The notes: generated by a model not told the origin, from the sequence alone. Counted from the stretch's first letter, positions 11,717-23,300 are shown. The stretch is DNA of 64,000 nucleotides from Nitzschia sp. pyKryTriq1 (GCA_956465555.1 OY101123.1:930001-994000); one strand, 5' to 3'. A program made the numbers and translations.

Positions 11717-13288
11717 CTATCTATCACAATCATTATCTTGATCACATGATTGCTGGAGGATCAACCTTGCGGTTCTCTCTCCTGACAAAAATCCGCCTTG
11801 GACCCAGCCATTGAATTTGTCATCAAAGGCTTCACCGGCAAAGTAAAGGGTCGTGGGACACTGGATCGTGTCGCTGTTCTCGCTATGGTCCCCAATGCCT
11901 CTCCCGTCCAAGCCTCGTCGTAAATCTTCTTGAGAAACGGTGCCAAAAGCATCTTTCGGGAAATACGAATAGGACCCGCAAAATCGAGGATTGTGGGACC
12001 AATCGGTCACTGCTACCGACTCGGGGCGGCAATCATCGTGCTCTCCAAAAGCTTGACGAAAGAGAGTTTCAATCTCGTCCTTGATCTCTTCTACATCCAG
12101 AGATTCCACTCGGCGGGCTTGGGCTCCACCCAAGTAACACATCAGAAGGTTGTCTTTGGAATTTTTATACTTCATCCAAAAGGGGTAGTATCCTCGACGA
12201 TCTTCCCCTTCCGAGATAAATACCAAGTAATCCTTGTTTTCTGGCCACAGCCGACACCGGAACTTGGTGTACACCTTTGCAAAATTGAACATTTTGATTT
12301 CGTTCAGAGCTTTCCTCTTCCATACTGGTAATGGTGGAACGAATTCAATGATATTGTTCTGCAAGACTCCCAGACTCACAGTCGATACCACCATATCCGC
12401 CTCGTGCTCGACCCGTCGACCTGTCGATAGGTCTTTAGCGATGACCTTGACCTTGCCAGGTTCGTAGTGAATCTTTTCAACCTCATGTCCCAAATGGATT
12501 GTCGTGGAGTCATCCTTTCGTAAATCATCGACCATGCGATCAAAGATGGAATTAAAACCACGTGAATCTTCCACAAACATTTCATCTTGACCCAAATCCA
12601 CATCGTTGGCTCCTGGCTTCATGTCATGGGCACCACTCAGATTCTCCAAATTTTCAGCCACCCAGACTTCGAGAACATTATGCTCAACGGCCCGTTCCAT
12701 ATTCGTCAATTTTTCCTTGGGAACCCATCCATTGGCTTCCAACAAGGACCGGACGCTCACGTCAGAGCTTGGTGATACAGTCCCAGCCATTGACGCCACT
12801 TGTTTTACGGCAGTGGAATAGATGGTATCAAAACGCCCGACGAGACGCAGGTAATCGGTGGTCACATCTGTGCTTTTCTTACCGGTAGCAGAAGAATGGC
12901 AATGTATGGCAAGTATTCGTTCGGGATTCTCTCGGTCGCTCGAATGGCCTTGCAGATCAATTTCTTTCGCAAGTTGCCAAATGGGATTGTCAAACGCCGT
13001 TTCTCTCCCCGAGATCCAATTGGCTCCCATTTCGACAGTGTGGCCCTCAAAGGAAAACGAACGCACCCGGCCTCCTATGTAAGTATTGGCCTCGAGAATC
13101 GTCACCCGAAACGGCGAAGGGGAAGACGAGGATGATATTAGCGTGTGGGCTAATTTGATCGAGGCAGCTCCAGCACCCACAATAATGACCGATCGAGGAG
13201 GTCGCCCTTGCTCGGCAGCAGCGTCAGCACCGACCGACCCGACAAGCATTATGAAAAGCAACAAGGCAAGCAAGGCAGCCTTGGTCAT
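11717..13288 (-). CDS. Secreted FAD-dependent amine/polyamine oxidase
   Basis: 523 aa, single exon. The start is the first ATG, at 13288; the frame extends six codons upstream only to a GTG. Residues 1-23 form a signal peptide (MTKAALLALLLFIMLVGSVG). The FAD-binding Rossmann motif starts at residue 34 (VIIVGAGAAS), followed by EANTYIGGRV and GANWISG. The C-terminus carries the second flavin motif (TLYFAGEAFDDKFNGWVQGG). This is the polyamine oxidase/LSD1-like amine oxidase fold, which oxidises spermine or spermidine and releases H2O2; plant secreted members act in the apoplast. Secretion and a polyamine substrate are inferences. The third glycine of GxGxxG is replaced by Ser43, which is unusual. 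Confidence 0.83.
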   Translation of the reverse strand: MTKAALLALLLFIMLVGSVGADAAAEQGRPPRSVIIVGAGAASIKLAHTLISSSSSPSPFRVTILEANTYIGGRVRSFSFEGHTVEMGANWISGRETAFDNPIWQLAKEIDLQGHSSDRENPERILAIHCHSSATGKKSTDVTTDYLRLVGRFDTIYSTAVKQVASMAGTVSPSSDVSVRSLLEANGWVPKEKLTNMERAVEHNVLEVWVAENLENLSGAHDMKPGANDVDLGQDEMFVEDSRGFNSIFDRMVDDLRKDDSTTIHLGHEVEKIHYEPGKVKVIAKDLSTGRRVEHEADMVVSTVSLGVLQNNIIEFVPPLPVWKRKALNEIKMFNFAKVYTKFRCRLWPENKDYLVFISEGEDRRGYYPFWMKYKNSKDNLLMCYLGGAQARRVESLDVEEIKDEIETLFRQAFGEHDDCRPESVAVTDWSHNPRFCGSYSYFPKDAFGTVSQEDLRRGLDGRGIGDHSENSDTIQCPTTLYFAGEAFDDKFNGWVQGGFLSGERTARLILQQSCDQDNDCDR

Positions 13289-13306
13289 CGATAGAAGGTC
13301 ATCCAC

Positions 13307-13527
13307 AAGTCGACTGCCTTCAAGAAGAAGATATCGAGGAGAGGAATGAGAAGTGAGGAGTGAGGAGGGGTGACTACTTGTACTTTGTACTCCCGTCTAC
13401 AAAAGCTCTTGTACCGTTCAGACTACGGAGATTTCAACAGGCAGTAGTAACGGTATTAAGGTAGTAGTGTACTTCGTTCGTACTTCGTACGTGCGAAGCG
13501 CGCCTCGCGTCGAAGTCCTTCTTTGAT
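13307..13527. other. Promoter-side spacer with target-site copy
   Basis: Short spacer upstream of the amine oxidase. It ends with the heptamer CTTTGAT (13521-13527), which recurs immediately after the MITE at 13852-13858. Confidence 0.4.
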
Positions 13528-13851
13528 CAAGGATAACAGGAGATGAACTACGCGCCGGCCAGGGAGCTAAATAAATATCCTACCAGATTTTGTGTAGAAA
13601 ATTTGTCCTCAACGGATGGCTGAAATCGATCTCCCGTCTCACCTTGACCAATCTGACTTGTTTTTTGTCCACCAAGCTCTGCGCGTGGGGTCCGAGCGAA
13701 ACGACGACTACTCGTCTCTTTCTCATCGGATTGGAGATCATGCACGTCACCGCGCGGCAAAAATGATGGACAAAAAGCAGATCGCGCCAGCCAGCCTGAG
13801 ACGGGAGATGGTTGGGCGGGTCGGCGCGGAGTTCATCTCCTGTTATCCTTG
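13528..13851. mobile_element. Non-autonomous DNA transposon (MITE) with TIRs and 7-bp TSD
   Basis: A 324-bp element. The first 22 bases (13528-13549, beginning CAAGGATAACAGG) are the exact reverse complement of the last 22 (13830-13851). Pairing continues to about 33 bp with two mismatches. A second internal pair (ATCTCCCGTCTCA near 13630 and its inverse near 13800) shows that the subterminal regions are also inverted. The element is flanked by identical 7-bp direct repeats CTTTGAT at 13521-13527 and 13852-13858, the signature of insertion by a cut-and-paste transposase; one more base would give an 8-bp duplication with one mismatch. Terminal CAAGG and a duplication of 7-8 bp are closest to hAT-type elements, but this is only a resemblance. 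It encodes no transposase. The intact repeats suggest a fairly recent insertion. Confidence 0.8.
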
Positions 13852-13858
13852 CTTTGAT

Positions 13859-14123
13859 GATCCCGCTCACGAAAGACCTCGCAGGCGCACCAAATCTTTA
13901 GCCAGTCATGCATGCATGCTTCGTTTTGATTCGTTTTCGTTCCAGCTCATCAAGCGAAATCACCAGGCAGAAATGCCGACGAAATTCTGCTCACAATATT
14001 ATTATTATTTTACTTCGTTCGTCGACCACATCATCAATCATCATCACAATTGAATTCGACCGCCCCCATCATTATTTCACATTCTAGTCTATACAGTGAC
14101 AACATCAAAAGATCTTTTCGAAA
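13859..14123. promoter_or_regulatory. Upstream region of the small presequence protein
   Basis: AT-rich leader with ATT runs and no gene. The MITE lies immediately upstream, so its insertion may have altered this promoter; that is inference. Confidence 0.3.
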
Positions 14124-14759
14124 ATGAAGTCGTCAACCCAAAAATCAACGATCAGACTTCTATCGATTGTGTTGGCTCTTCTTTCCTCGTCCCCAGCAGC
14201 CCTTGGTTACACGAGGTCGACGTCTCCGAACAACCGACCCTTTGTACACCCCATCGGCCTGGAGCAGATCCGACAAGCGCCGCAACAAAAAATATCACCC
14301 ACCAAAAAGGTTGTGGTGACACACTCAAAAGCAAAGATGAAGAGGGCAAGCTACGACCTCGGTATTGGAAAGAATCCCCCAGTAGTACATGGTCAACCTT
14401 CTCATAGCCCACCAACGAATACCTATGTCAACATCGAAGAATCCACTCGGTTTTGGGTTGAATACGAAGCGACACAGGAATTTCCGGCGCCGATCGTCGA
14501 AACACCTGTCCCCAAAGTGCAACCGAAGCGACGAACCAAAGACGCTTTGCATATTCAACATCCTCCCGTGAACAATCGCCGCGCTAGCACTAGTGGTACC
14601 AGCAGCAGCGAGAACGGTGAGAAGCTTTTGGGATCGGTGCCGTCGATGCGGCGCATTTCGAATGATCAGCTGGATGTCAACACCGCGTGGGTAGAAATGA
14701 TGCTTCACAGTGAGCAAATGAAAGCGACATCGCTTATATCGATGCCATATCCTGCTTGA
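14124..14759 (+). CDS. Small presequence-bearing protein, unknown function
   Basis: 211 aa, single exon. Residues 1-28 form a signal peptide with a clear hydrophobic core (LLSIVLALLSSSPAALG). The likely cleavage puts Tyr at +1 (ALG-YTRS), followed by a Ser/Thr/Asn/Arg-rich, acid-poor stretch. This is the bipartite layout used for complex plastids, although secretion is also possible. The rest is Pro/Ser-rich, with two better-structured patches: residues ~105-125 (ESTRFWVEYEATQEF) and ~185-200 (LDVNTAWVEMMLHSEQ). I do not recognise a named domain. The conserved-looking C-terminal patch suggests a real stramenopile family rather than a chance frame. Confidence 0.6.
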   Translation: MKSSTQKSTIRLLSIVLALLSSSPAALGYTRSTSPNNRPFVHPIGLEQIRQAPQQKISPTKKVVVTHSKAKMKRASYDLGIGKNPPVVHGQPSHSPPTNTYVNIEESTRFWVEYEATQEFPAPIVETPVPKVQPKRRTKDALHIQHPPVNNRRASTSGTSSSENGEKLLGSVPSMRRISNDQLDVNTAWVEMMLHSEQMKATSLISMPYPA

Positions 14760-15209
14760 TCAGAAAATTAGTAGTTGTTAAACCGTTGTTCTTTTCTAGC
14801 TAGCGTACCATCATAAATTCATCTTTGCACGCAAATTATTTTTTGAGAAGCTTTTTTCGATTTCTCCTACGATCGGATGAACTGTCTACAATTGCTCCAC
14901 TTACAATATGGCTAGCTAAGAGATGATGACGCAATAATTTACTCAGATCGATTACATCATCATAGTTATCTATGAAACAAAATTCGAGTAGTAGTCGTTC
15001 ATCGTTCCAATCAATCATCACTATCATCCATAATCATACTCCTACCAGCAGAGGCTATTCTAGTCTACTGCGGTAAGAATATAATCATGCGAACAGTATT
15101 AGTACCGGTATATTCATAAATAGGAACAGAGTTGGTTCGTCTATCGTGTAATGTTTCTTGCATTTTCCAGCCAAATGAGAACGATCGTACTCTACAAAGA
15201 GCGTGATGT
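14760..15209. other. Intergenic region between convergent genes
   Basis: AT-rich 3' flanks of two convergent genes. One TACCGGTA palindrome lies near 15101. No gene is seen. Confidence 0.45.
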
Positions 15210-16720
15210 TTACTTCTTTCGGCTGCCAAAAAGTCTCTTGGAAAGCTTTGCCAAACGAGGACGCTTCTTCTTCTTTTCAGGCTCGGCGGCAACTACCGAA
15301 GCAGTAACGACAGGGGCAGGAGCCGAGAAAGAAGCGGCCGGTGAAACTGGATCCGCCATGGGGGAAGGCGTAGGGGCAGGAGCCTGCGTCTCACCCATAC
15401 CATAGCCTCCAACGACGGGTTCGTCGTCTTCTTCGGCATACTCTTGGATTTTGTCAACGACCTGGTGGGAGACTTCCGACACAGTCCTTGCAACCTTCTG
15501 GGAGACTTCCGAAACGGTCCTTGAGATTTCTCTAATAACAGGCAAAGTAGTCTCGGGTTCTTGGGGTTCGTCTTGGTCGCTTGGAGACTTGATCTTCCTG
15601 CTTCCAAGGTAACCAGTGACAAACAAGCCAAATCCGAGGAGCATCATCGCAACGGAAAATCCGTTCATCACCATGGCTCCGACCGATTTTCCCTGGGAAT
15701 GCTTGATGGGGTTGTAGGATTTCTTTTTGAGTTGTACCTGGTGGGCCTTGGCAGCAGCACTGACCAACTTCTTTTGGCGTGCGGCAATGACTCCGTGAGG
15801 ATCGCCGCAAACACCTGGGAATTCCGAAATGCTACAGGCTTGGCTGTAGGTAAGAATGGCCGTCGCCAAATCGATACCAGCCGATGCATCATAAATGGCG
15901 GTACAGCTCAAATTCTCCATGGCCTCGTCTGTTATATCGTAATGCAAAGAGAAAGATGTTAAAAAAGTGGTGTTGTTTTCAAAGTAAGTTGGCACCCACA
16001 CAATTCATAAAACGTACTGTAAGTGCTGAGGTCACTGGCGCTGGTGGTGGTGGAAATATAATGCAATCCATCACAATAAGAGCCTTGGAACGTATCGACT
16101 TGGAACTTTCCATCGGAGGAGCATCCGGTGGCACTACTGGTGTCTTTCGAGTTGGCGAGAACATTGTGGGTGTTCTCGTTGTTGCCCCACCCATCATCAC
16201 CAGCGGCATCATCATTTCCGCCGTTGTTGATGCACGCAGCATTCACATATGTGTTGTCCAATCCAAAGGCGTCACCGACAGTGTCGGGTCCCATGCGGGT
16301 GAAGAACGAGTTGATGAAGGTTCCCTTGTGGCATCCAGATTCGGAAGATCCCGCGAGCACCCCATAGAGCTCAAAGGCGGCGTTGGCACGGAAACAAGCC
16401 GTCCTTCCCATGTACCAGTGTTGATCACCGCCGTTTTGACTTCCGCAGTTGACGGCATCTCCATCTTGGTTGTTGTCCTGGCGATTTTCGCCACCCATTC
16501 CGTACTCACTCCAGACACAGCTCCTGAAGCTGATGTAGAGCTTCTCGAACTTTCCGAGTTCGATGCCTTGGAGGACGTTCACGGCATCGGCGTAGTAGTG
16601 CGAATCTTTCAAGTTGGGATTCGTGAAACCGGGGTAGTGGTTGCTGTCTTGGTGTGCATCAGTGACAGATGCGAAAGCACCAAGGGCTGTTGCCACGGCA
16701 TATGCTGAGAACTTGACCAT
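15210..16720 (-). CDS. Secreted/type I membrane protein A, Cys-containing ectodomain
   Basis: About 473 aa in two exons, 16720-16018 and 15928-15210, across an 89-bp intron with a GTACGT donor; a second donor 19 bp further on is possible and would change a few residues. Residues 1-22 are a signal peptide (MVKFSAYAVATALGAFASV). The ectodomain has evenly spaced Cys and aromatic motifs (FRSCVWSEYGMG, DQHWYMGRTACF, INSFFTRMG). A single membrane segment near residue 330 (NGFSVAMMLLGFGLFVTGYL) is followed by a cytoplasmic tail rich in Glu, then Pro/Ala, ending in Lys/Arg. Proteins of this architecture are frequent in diatoms and have no assigned function. It is divergent from protein B, which has nearly the same length and layout and a similar C(V/I)WS motif, so the two may be distant paralogues. 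Confidence 0.75.
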
Positions 16721-17336
16721 GGTGAGAGATTGTTACTTCTACACTTGTTATCTCTTGACCAAGCGACAAGGGAGCAACTTCAAAAAATAACCAGGTCGGC
16801 GAATGAAGCAAGAACGAAGAACCAGATCGATGAAGACAACCCAGCGGCAACCAGCGAGCAAAGAAGAACACAAAAGCGCGGCGACTCGCAGAAAATTCAA
16901 GGTGAAAGACAGCCCAACGGTTAAAAATCATCCAATGAGGGCATATGTGATTCGGCGATTTCCACTGTCATTGACCGTTCCGAACGTTTCAACTGCAGCG
17001 CGATCGCCTAAGTGAGCGAGCCTCACAATTATGGTGGCGCGATGATTTGGCGATTAAATAGCCCTTTTTTATTTCATAACGATCACCCCCCTAAGTATCC
17101 TCGAATTCCATTGGATGTTTTAACCGTCGCCAATTTTTACCTCAAATAAAACCGTCGTTGAACCAGTGAACTTTTCGTGCTACGAACTCCTGTATGTCGT
17201 CTTTCAATCTTCCATACATACTCTCATCGATCTTCGCGTCGTCTACATCATTCGTTCAGACAACAGCATCTCCTCTCTTGGGATCATCGAGCACACAATC
17301 TTCGTTCGTAAACGTGATACCATAGGCGTAATAAAA
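16721..17336. promoter_or_regulatory. Shared divergent promoter with inverted CCAAT arms
   Basis: A 616-bp region between two divergently transcribed, similar-sized genes. It contains a near-perfect inverted repeat: 16918-16937 (CGGTTAAAAATCATCCAATG) and 17109-17126, its inverse minus two bases. Each arm carries a CCAAT pentamer, on the + strand at 16932-16936 and on the - strand in the other arm. I see no duplicated flanks, so a transposon origin is not supported. A bidirectional control element is the simplest reading, but it is inference. Confidence 0.4.
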
Positions 17337-19027
17337 ATGAAGATCTCCGTCGCCCTTTCCTTCTTGCTAGCCAAGGCTGCCAGCGCCACCATGGCCAGCA
17401 ACAACGGCCGTGAAAAGCCCATGCTGAAGAGCAGAATCCCTTCCACCGGAGAGGAGTGGATCTCCCTCAAAGATGGAGTCGAATTCCAACCGGCCATGAA
17501 TCACGAAGACCCTGAAGTTAGCAAAGCGGTCGAACAAGCTCGCTTGCGTTTCTTGGCTCAAAAATCCGAAGGAGAAACCTCCGCCTACGAAACTCAATTC
17601 GTCGATGGATCCGAAACCTATTATGCCATTCTTTCTCAAGCATGGCGTTACATTGGTTTCTTCGTCGATTGCAATGGCTACACCCGAGACAACCGAAAGT
17701 TGGAAGATGCCGCCGCGGCAGAAGAGGGAGTGTCATCGTGCGGTCGTTATCTTTTGTGGGCTGCTGTAAGTATACGAAAACTATGTTCATATTGCGTTGG
17801 CTGGGCTGGCGTTGCAAACTCCAATGTAGAGTCCTTGGCTGTACCGGTATTTGTATTCTACTGTCTGCACGAGTACTCACATTGCCCATATTATCACTAT
17901 ACGATATCCTTGCTCCCCCCAGTACGTTGATTTGGACTATCAAGGTGGAGGTCTTGGTGAATACCAGCTCTTGAACCCCGAAACTGGGAATTACGATTCC
18001 ACTGGATGCAAAGAAAACTCGGTCAACAACCGTTGCGTCAAGATGGACTGCCACGAAAAGGGCACCAACTTTAAGTTGTTGGGATACTTCAAGGAGTTGG
18101 ACTACCGCGAGTGGATGGAACAAACCTTCAAGCACATGGGAGTGTGCATCTGGAGTGACGATCAAATGTCCATCATGCAAACTGATCGGGATGTATGGCC
18201 ACAGTACTGTACCGAATCGTTGACCGCAAGTGAAACCACTGGAAATATGTTGTATTACGACATGATGCCCTTGCCCGAAGGCCGCATTACCATTGGATTG
18301 TACACTGATGCCTCGTGTAGCGAGGTCTATGAAGGCAAGTACAGTGCCGAAGAAGTCTTGTACGCCATGGAAAATGGACAAAGTGCCGGTGGAATTGAGA
18401 GCTGGGAAGCTGATAACGATGATGGCATGAACAACCAGTACAGGGGAGGAAACCGAAAGCTGGGGGGCGATGACGGCGATGTCTACTCCCTGGAAAAGGG
18501 AATCGCCGATTGGAATGAAGGATTTGACTACTTCAAGGTCTGCCAACCTTGCATGACTTACACACCGCCTTACAAATGGGGATCCAGCTCCAATGACCAG
18601 CAGAACAATAACAACGGCATGGGCAAATTCCAGTGCCAAGATGTCAGCCAGGTATGTTCCATACTACTTTTGTGTTCCGTTCTTACTTACTGATTGGCGT
18701 GTTACTTTTTTCTCAACTTTTCCATGCTCTCTTACTTTATTATAGTGCATGAAATTTGCCACCCACACTCCCATGACCAGCGCATCTTACAATGACATTC
18801 AGCTTGCCAGTTTGCAAGGATCCATCGTGGGAGTCGCCTTGCAGAATTCGGGTAAAGTCTTCGGACAAGGAGGATACCAGTTCTCCACCCCTTCATCGAA
18901 GGGAAATATTGGTTTGTTTGTGTCTAGCTTTGTTTTTATGGTGGCAGGTTTCTTCTACAAGAAGCACGTCACGAAACAAACAGGTATGGAGGAGCCCATG
19001 ATTTCCAACGACTACGTGGTCGCCTAA
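17337..19027 (+). CDS. Secreted/type I membrane protein B, Cys-rich ectodomain
   Basis: 479 aa in three exons: 17337-17765, 17923-18651 and 18746-19027, all joined in phase 0, with introns of 157 and 94 bp and GTAAGT/GTATGT donors. Residues 1-18 are a signal peptide. The ectodomain is rich in paired Cys and Trp/Tyr motifs (YIGFFVDCN, CGRYLLWAA, CVKMDCHEKG, FKHMGVCIWSDDQM, YCTESL, VCQPCMTY). One membrane segment lies near the C-terminus (IGLFVSSFVFMVAGFF), followed by a 20-residue tail. I recall this as a recurrent diatom membrane-protein type without known function; a role in the secretory pathway or at the cell surface is inferred from topology. The first intron contains a TACCGGTA palindrome (17842). 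Confidence 0.8.
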
Positions 19028-20194
19028 TCAGATTGTCTTGTCAATCTAACGAGGTAGATGATATAGCCTGCCGAACCATACATACTATGTTTAATCAAAA
19101 GTAGGATTCACCCAAGGGGTGCTAGAACGTGCATCAACAACACGGGACTTGTACAGGTACTCAGTAGCAGCAACATCCCGTTCTGGTCTGGTACGAATAC
19201 TGGTAGTGTAGCCAACTCATTATTGGTAGTACTCCATTGTTTTGGTTTATTGTGCGCCCGCTGGCAGAAAAGATTTCACTTTGCTGAATTGTACCAGTAG
19301 TACATAGGGTGCGATTACCAATATGGTACAAGTAGACTCTCTCTCTCTCTCCTCTCTAACAAGCGATCATCTCTCCAGAAGTCCACAGGCAGCGATAAGT
19401 GGCGTAAGATAGAGCAGCCTATACTACAGTACCGGTAGTTTTCGAGCAATAGTAGTATGGTACGGACGGTCTACCCCCGTCGTCCCTCTTTGCTTTCATC
19501 TCGCAGCATATACCCTCTACTAGCTGGAGAGAGAGAGAGTCGTCTATTCGTAACTCTACTACCTGCTACCCCTAGTAGCTAGCAGAGAGTAGTATAGTAC
19601 CGGTAGGGATGCAGTACTATTACTACTACTACTGTGCGGAGTTGATAGGAGTTGATTGCACGACTGATACGATCAATGCACAATGCCGTCTCTGGGCGCG
19701 CGAGCGAATAAATGAAGAACGAATGCTAATAACGCTTGCAACAGCGTTGAGCGTGACAGGTGCGCCAATGGGAGATGCAGAAACACATACATAATATATA
19801 CTGTTCGTACACGCGAGGGCATCATGATGATATCCTAACTTCAGACATGAAGATATTATGTAGACTGTAGACGAATGAAGCAAATCCGAACTCCGAACCC
19901 CCCTCCCGCCCCCCGCCCGCGCGTGTTGTGTCTCTAGACCGGGTAGACTACCGTACTTATTGTGTACTCATGCATGTATGTATGAGTACGAATACTGTAC
20001 TGGTACGGTACCAGTACCGTAAAGAAGATCTGCCGCGCCGCCAGAATTAGTGATTAGTTGATTGTTGATTATTATTTATTTGTTGTTTTTCACCTTCATT
20101 CATAATCCAAAATCCAAGACTCCCCATTACCTGTTGTTCAATCAACTAACTTACATCACCAGCAACCGGTGTTGATTGGTATAACCCAAACAAG
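19028..20194. other. Intergenic region rich in short palindromes
   Basis: About 1.17 kb with no supported gene. It holds a TC-dinucleotide run near 19335-19360, TACCGGTA at about 19430 and 19597, TAC/TAG trinucleotide runs near 19615-19632 and a GGTACGGTACCAGTACCG cluster near 20003-20022. The last ~100 bases are probably the 5' leader of the dioxygenase gene. Confidence 0.5.
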
Positions 20195-20332
20195 ATGACA
20201 TCGGAAACAGTTTTTGAGGAAGAGAAAAAGGACGACGGAGACCGGCCAGTTGATTCCACGAGCGCTCATCCGTCGACAAAACCGAACAATGATGGGAGCT
20301 CGTCAGCGCCCTCCTCTTTGTCGGTTTCCAAA

Positions 20333-20374
<42 letters not shown>

Positions 20375-23300
20375 TCCGCCAATAGACTCCCCACCAGAAA
20401 TCAGCAGACAAATCATAACGACGACAAGGTGAAGGCCAAACCATCGTCCAAAAATAATATCACCAACGCTCCCCGCCCTTTGCTTCGACTTGCAGGGACT
20501 CTGCTGCGAACACTTGTGATTGATTTTCCATTGATAATGTTGTTTGCGGCACTCGTCTCCGCTGTCCTGCTGCATAAAGTGCATGATGACTATCTTTACA
20601 AGCAATTAGAGTTGATGGTGTTTCAAGATGACGGCCGGGATTATTTCGAAACAATGTACTATCATCGCTACTGCACTGGCGAGGAGGTCTCGGCGACGAC
20701 TCGTTCTCAATTGGTAATTCCCAAAAACGCCACGGCCGAAGAATGCGCCGAGCATCAAATGACTCATGGCGTTTCTATATATCAAGATTTGCTGACACCC
20801 GAAACGGCACATGAATTGAGAGAATTTATTGTGGAAGAAAACAAGAAGCAGGAGGGTTTCTTCGTCATTCAAAACGATTTCCGTTACAGTTGGGGGATCG
20901 ACATCAATATGCACCCTTCGATTAAAAAGTATTGGAAGGAATTGGCGTCGAACAAAGTGTTGGTGCAAGCCTTGCAGGAAATCATGGGACCCGATCCTGC
21001 CGTGATTGAATTCACAGCAATCACCGCGGCGTATGGCGCCAAGGATCAACACGACCATCAGGATGTGGTTCCAACAGGCAGCGGCGCCAAGTTTGCGCAC
21101 TCGTTCATCCCGTCCTATTCTTTATTTATTACGTTGCAAAATACCTCCTATGATATGGGAGCAACTCATGTGTGTCCAGGATCACACTTGTGCAGTGACG
21201 GTTGTGATTCAGATTGTCACAACCATAATCTTGCCATGTCTGGTGAGGACGATAACTGGCCGACGGGGTGGGGCGCACTGGTTAATCAGCAAACAACTCA
21301 TAAAGGAATGGGTCATGCAAAGGAAGGTGGACCGGACAGAGTGGTGATTATTGCTACCTTTGCGCCTCGGCCTCAAACCTTTCGTGGATTGGAAACACGC
21401 ATCATCGGTCAAGGGTAAGTCCGAATATTATGTACTTGGGGGAGTTGGTTCCTTCTGCGGTCAAGCACTGTACTAACCCTTGTCGAAATCATTTCCCAAA
21501 ACTAGTGGGAGCTATTCCATAAAATGGAATCTGTGGGGTCACACCTTTTCAGATTATGTATTTGCGGAACAACGAATGTGGGAGCCTTTGAAAAGTATGC
21601 GATCTCTAGGTCTTGTAAAAGGAGGTGGCTGGAATCTACCTACAGTGGCCTCGATGCGAATTTCCAACGACGACAACGGGTAAGTGCATCCGCGGAAAAA
21701 CTGGCGACCTAGAGCAACACCCAGTGTTGTACTCATCCCTCTTAAAACTCTCCAAATTTTCATACAGGTACAGTAACAAAGATGCGCTAAAAGAATTTCA
21801 TGAAGAGAAGGGAGGTTTCAAGTTCCTTCCCAGGGCATGGCAAGGCGAGATTGAAAACGACGACGACGACGACGACGACGAGAGCGATGACGACTCTATC
21901 GAGAATGTTTGGTATTTATTTCTGATTGGTACCTTGAAACGAACTGAGGAGGGCCTCGCGGGTCTTTACAAAATTTCCCTGCCTCTGTGTTTAGTGACAT
22001 TGCTGTCGTTGGATTTGTTACGTGGGCTGTGGACACGCCGTTGGTCTCTTCCGTCCATCTTTTTGCGTGGAGTCCTTCGACTTGCCGTTTTGCATGGTAT
22101 TATTGGCTTGATTGCCTGGTGGGGAATGCACACAATCGACGAGTCCAACTGGGCCAAGGACATTGCTAGTGGCAAGGCATTTCGACTCCCGGCGGTGGAA
22201 AGTTTGTTTGGCGACGATGGCAAATACCTGCACCCTGCCACGCTTCCTAATGAGTTTGATATCCTGCGAGCATCTCATTACGCATCCCAGAATCTTGCTG
22301 GCTACGGGCGTGTGATGGATTTTGCACACCCCGGAAATGTCAAATGGAACGAATTGACAAGAACTTATGCTCATGGCTATCTGACGCTTACAAAAGAGCT
22401 CCAAAAGGACTTTTGCCAATCGCTGCTCGACTATATGCTTCAGGATGCCCGATTCTTGAAACACGGCGAGGAGAGGGCGTGGCTTCCCATTGAAGACAAT
22501 GAAGAGCTTTCAGATATTTGCCATCAAGATCTTGTCGCGGCTTCAAGCAAGAAAACAGCGGCCATGGTGCGAGAGTTGAACTCACTCAAGATGGCCACGC
22601 AGCTTGGTCGATTTCGTGAGACGGCAATGCAGCGAGACATTATTCCTCGGTATTTGAATACATTCTGGGAGCCCCTCTTGATTCCACGGCGTCAATGGTC
22701 CTTGCAACAACGGAAAACAGAGCCTGGCAGCACATTTTCACTTGCCAAGAGGAATATCCTGACAAAAGTTTCATCGACCAAGGTGGTATACCAACGTCGA
22801 TATTCCACTCCGGAGTCAAGCGACCCAAAGGAACCTTTTCCTCTCGCATGGGCTAGAGAGGGTGATGTTGTGGAAGCCATGTTCCGATGTAACTCCTTTC
22901 GTAAGTTGAAGTATTGTGCTGCGAAGAAGTGATACACTGGTGACCCGTTGATGACTGGCTGACACTGGTGTTTGTTTGACTATTCTTCAATCCTCTCATA
23001 GATTACTATCGGGCAACAATTCTTGCCATAGTATCCACCGATTCTACCTTTGACATTCAGTATGAGGATGGCGATGTGGATCCATCCCTGAAACGTCATT
23101 GTCTTCGTCCCTATGTCCCTTACCAGATCGGAGATCAAGCCCAAGTCCGTACAGGTAGTGGAGAATACAAAGACGGTACTATTTTGAGTATCTATGCGAA
23201 CAAGGAGAAGAGTGATGATGAAGAGGCGGACGATGACGACGAAGAAGAAGAATCCGTATTGTTTGACATCGAACTAGTAGAGGGACGTACGATTTTGGCA

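Noticed and set aside
13616-14053. 145-aa forward open frame
   Set aside because: It starts inside the MITE and runs across its right end and TSD. It is a by-product of the insertion with no domain.
15884-16708. 274-aa forward frame over protein A
   Set aside because: The opposite strand has signal peptide, splice sites and a coherent membrane protein. The forward frame is Val/Gly-rich shadow.
16918-17126. Inverted repeat considered as a second MITE
   Set aside because: Arms are short, the interior does not pair and no target-site duplication flanks it. A promoter element fits better.
17518-18639. 373-aa reverse frame over protein B
   Set aside because: It runs across an intron of the forward gene, which has a full signal-peptide-to-tail structure.
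20303-20605. Reverse frame with long Val run opposite the Asp repeat
   Set aside because: Antisense shadow of the GAC repeat in a well-supported dioxygenase gene.
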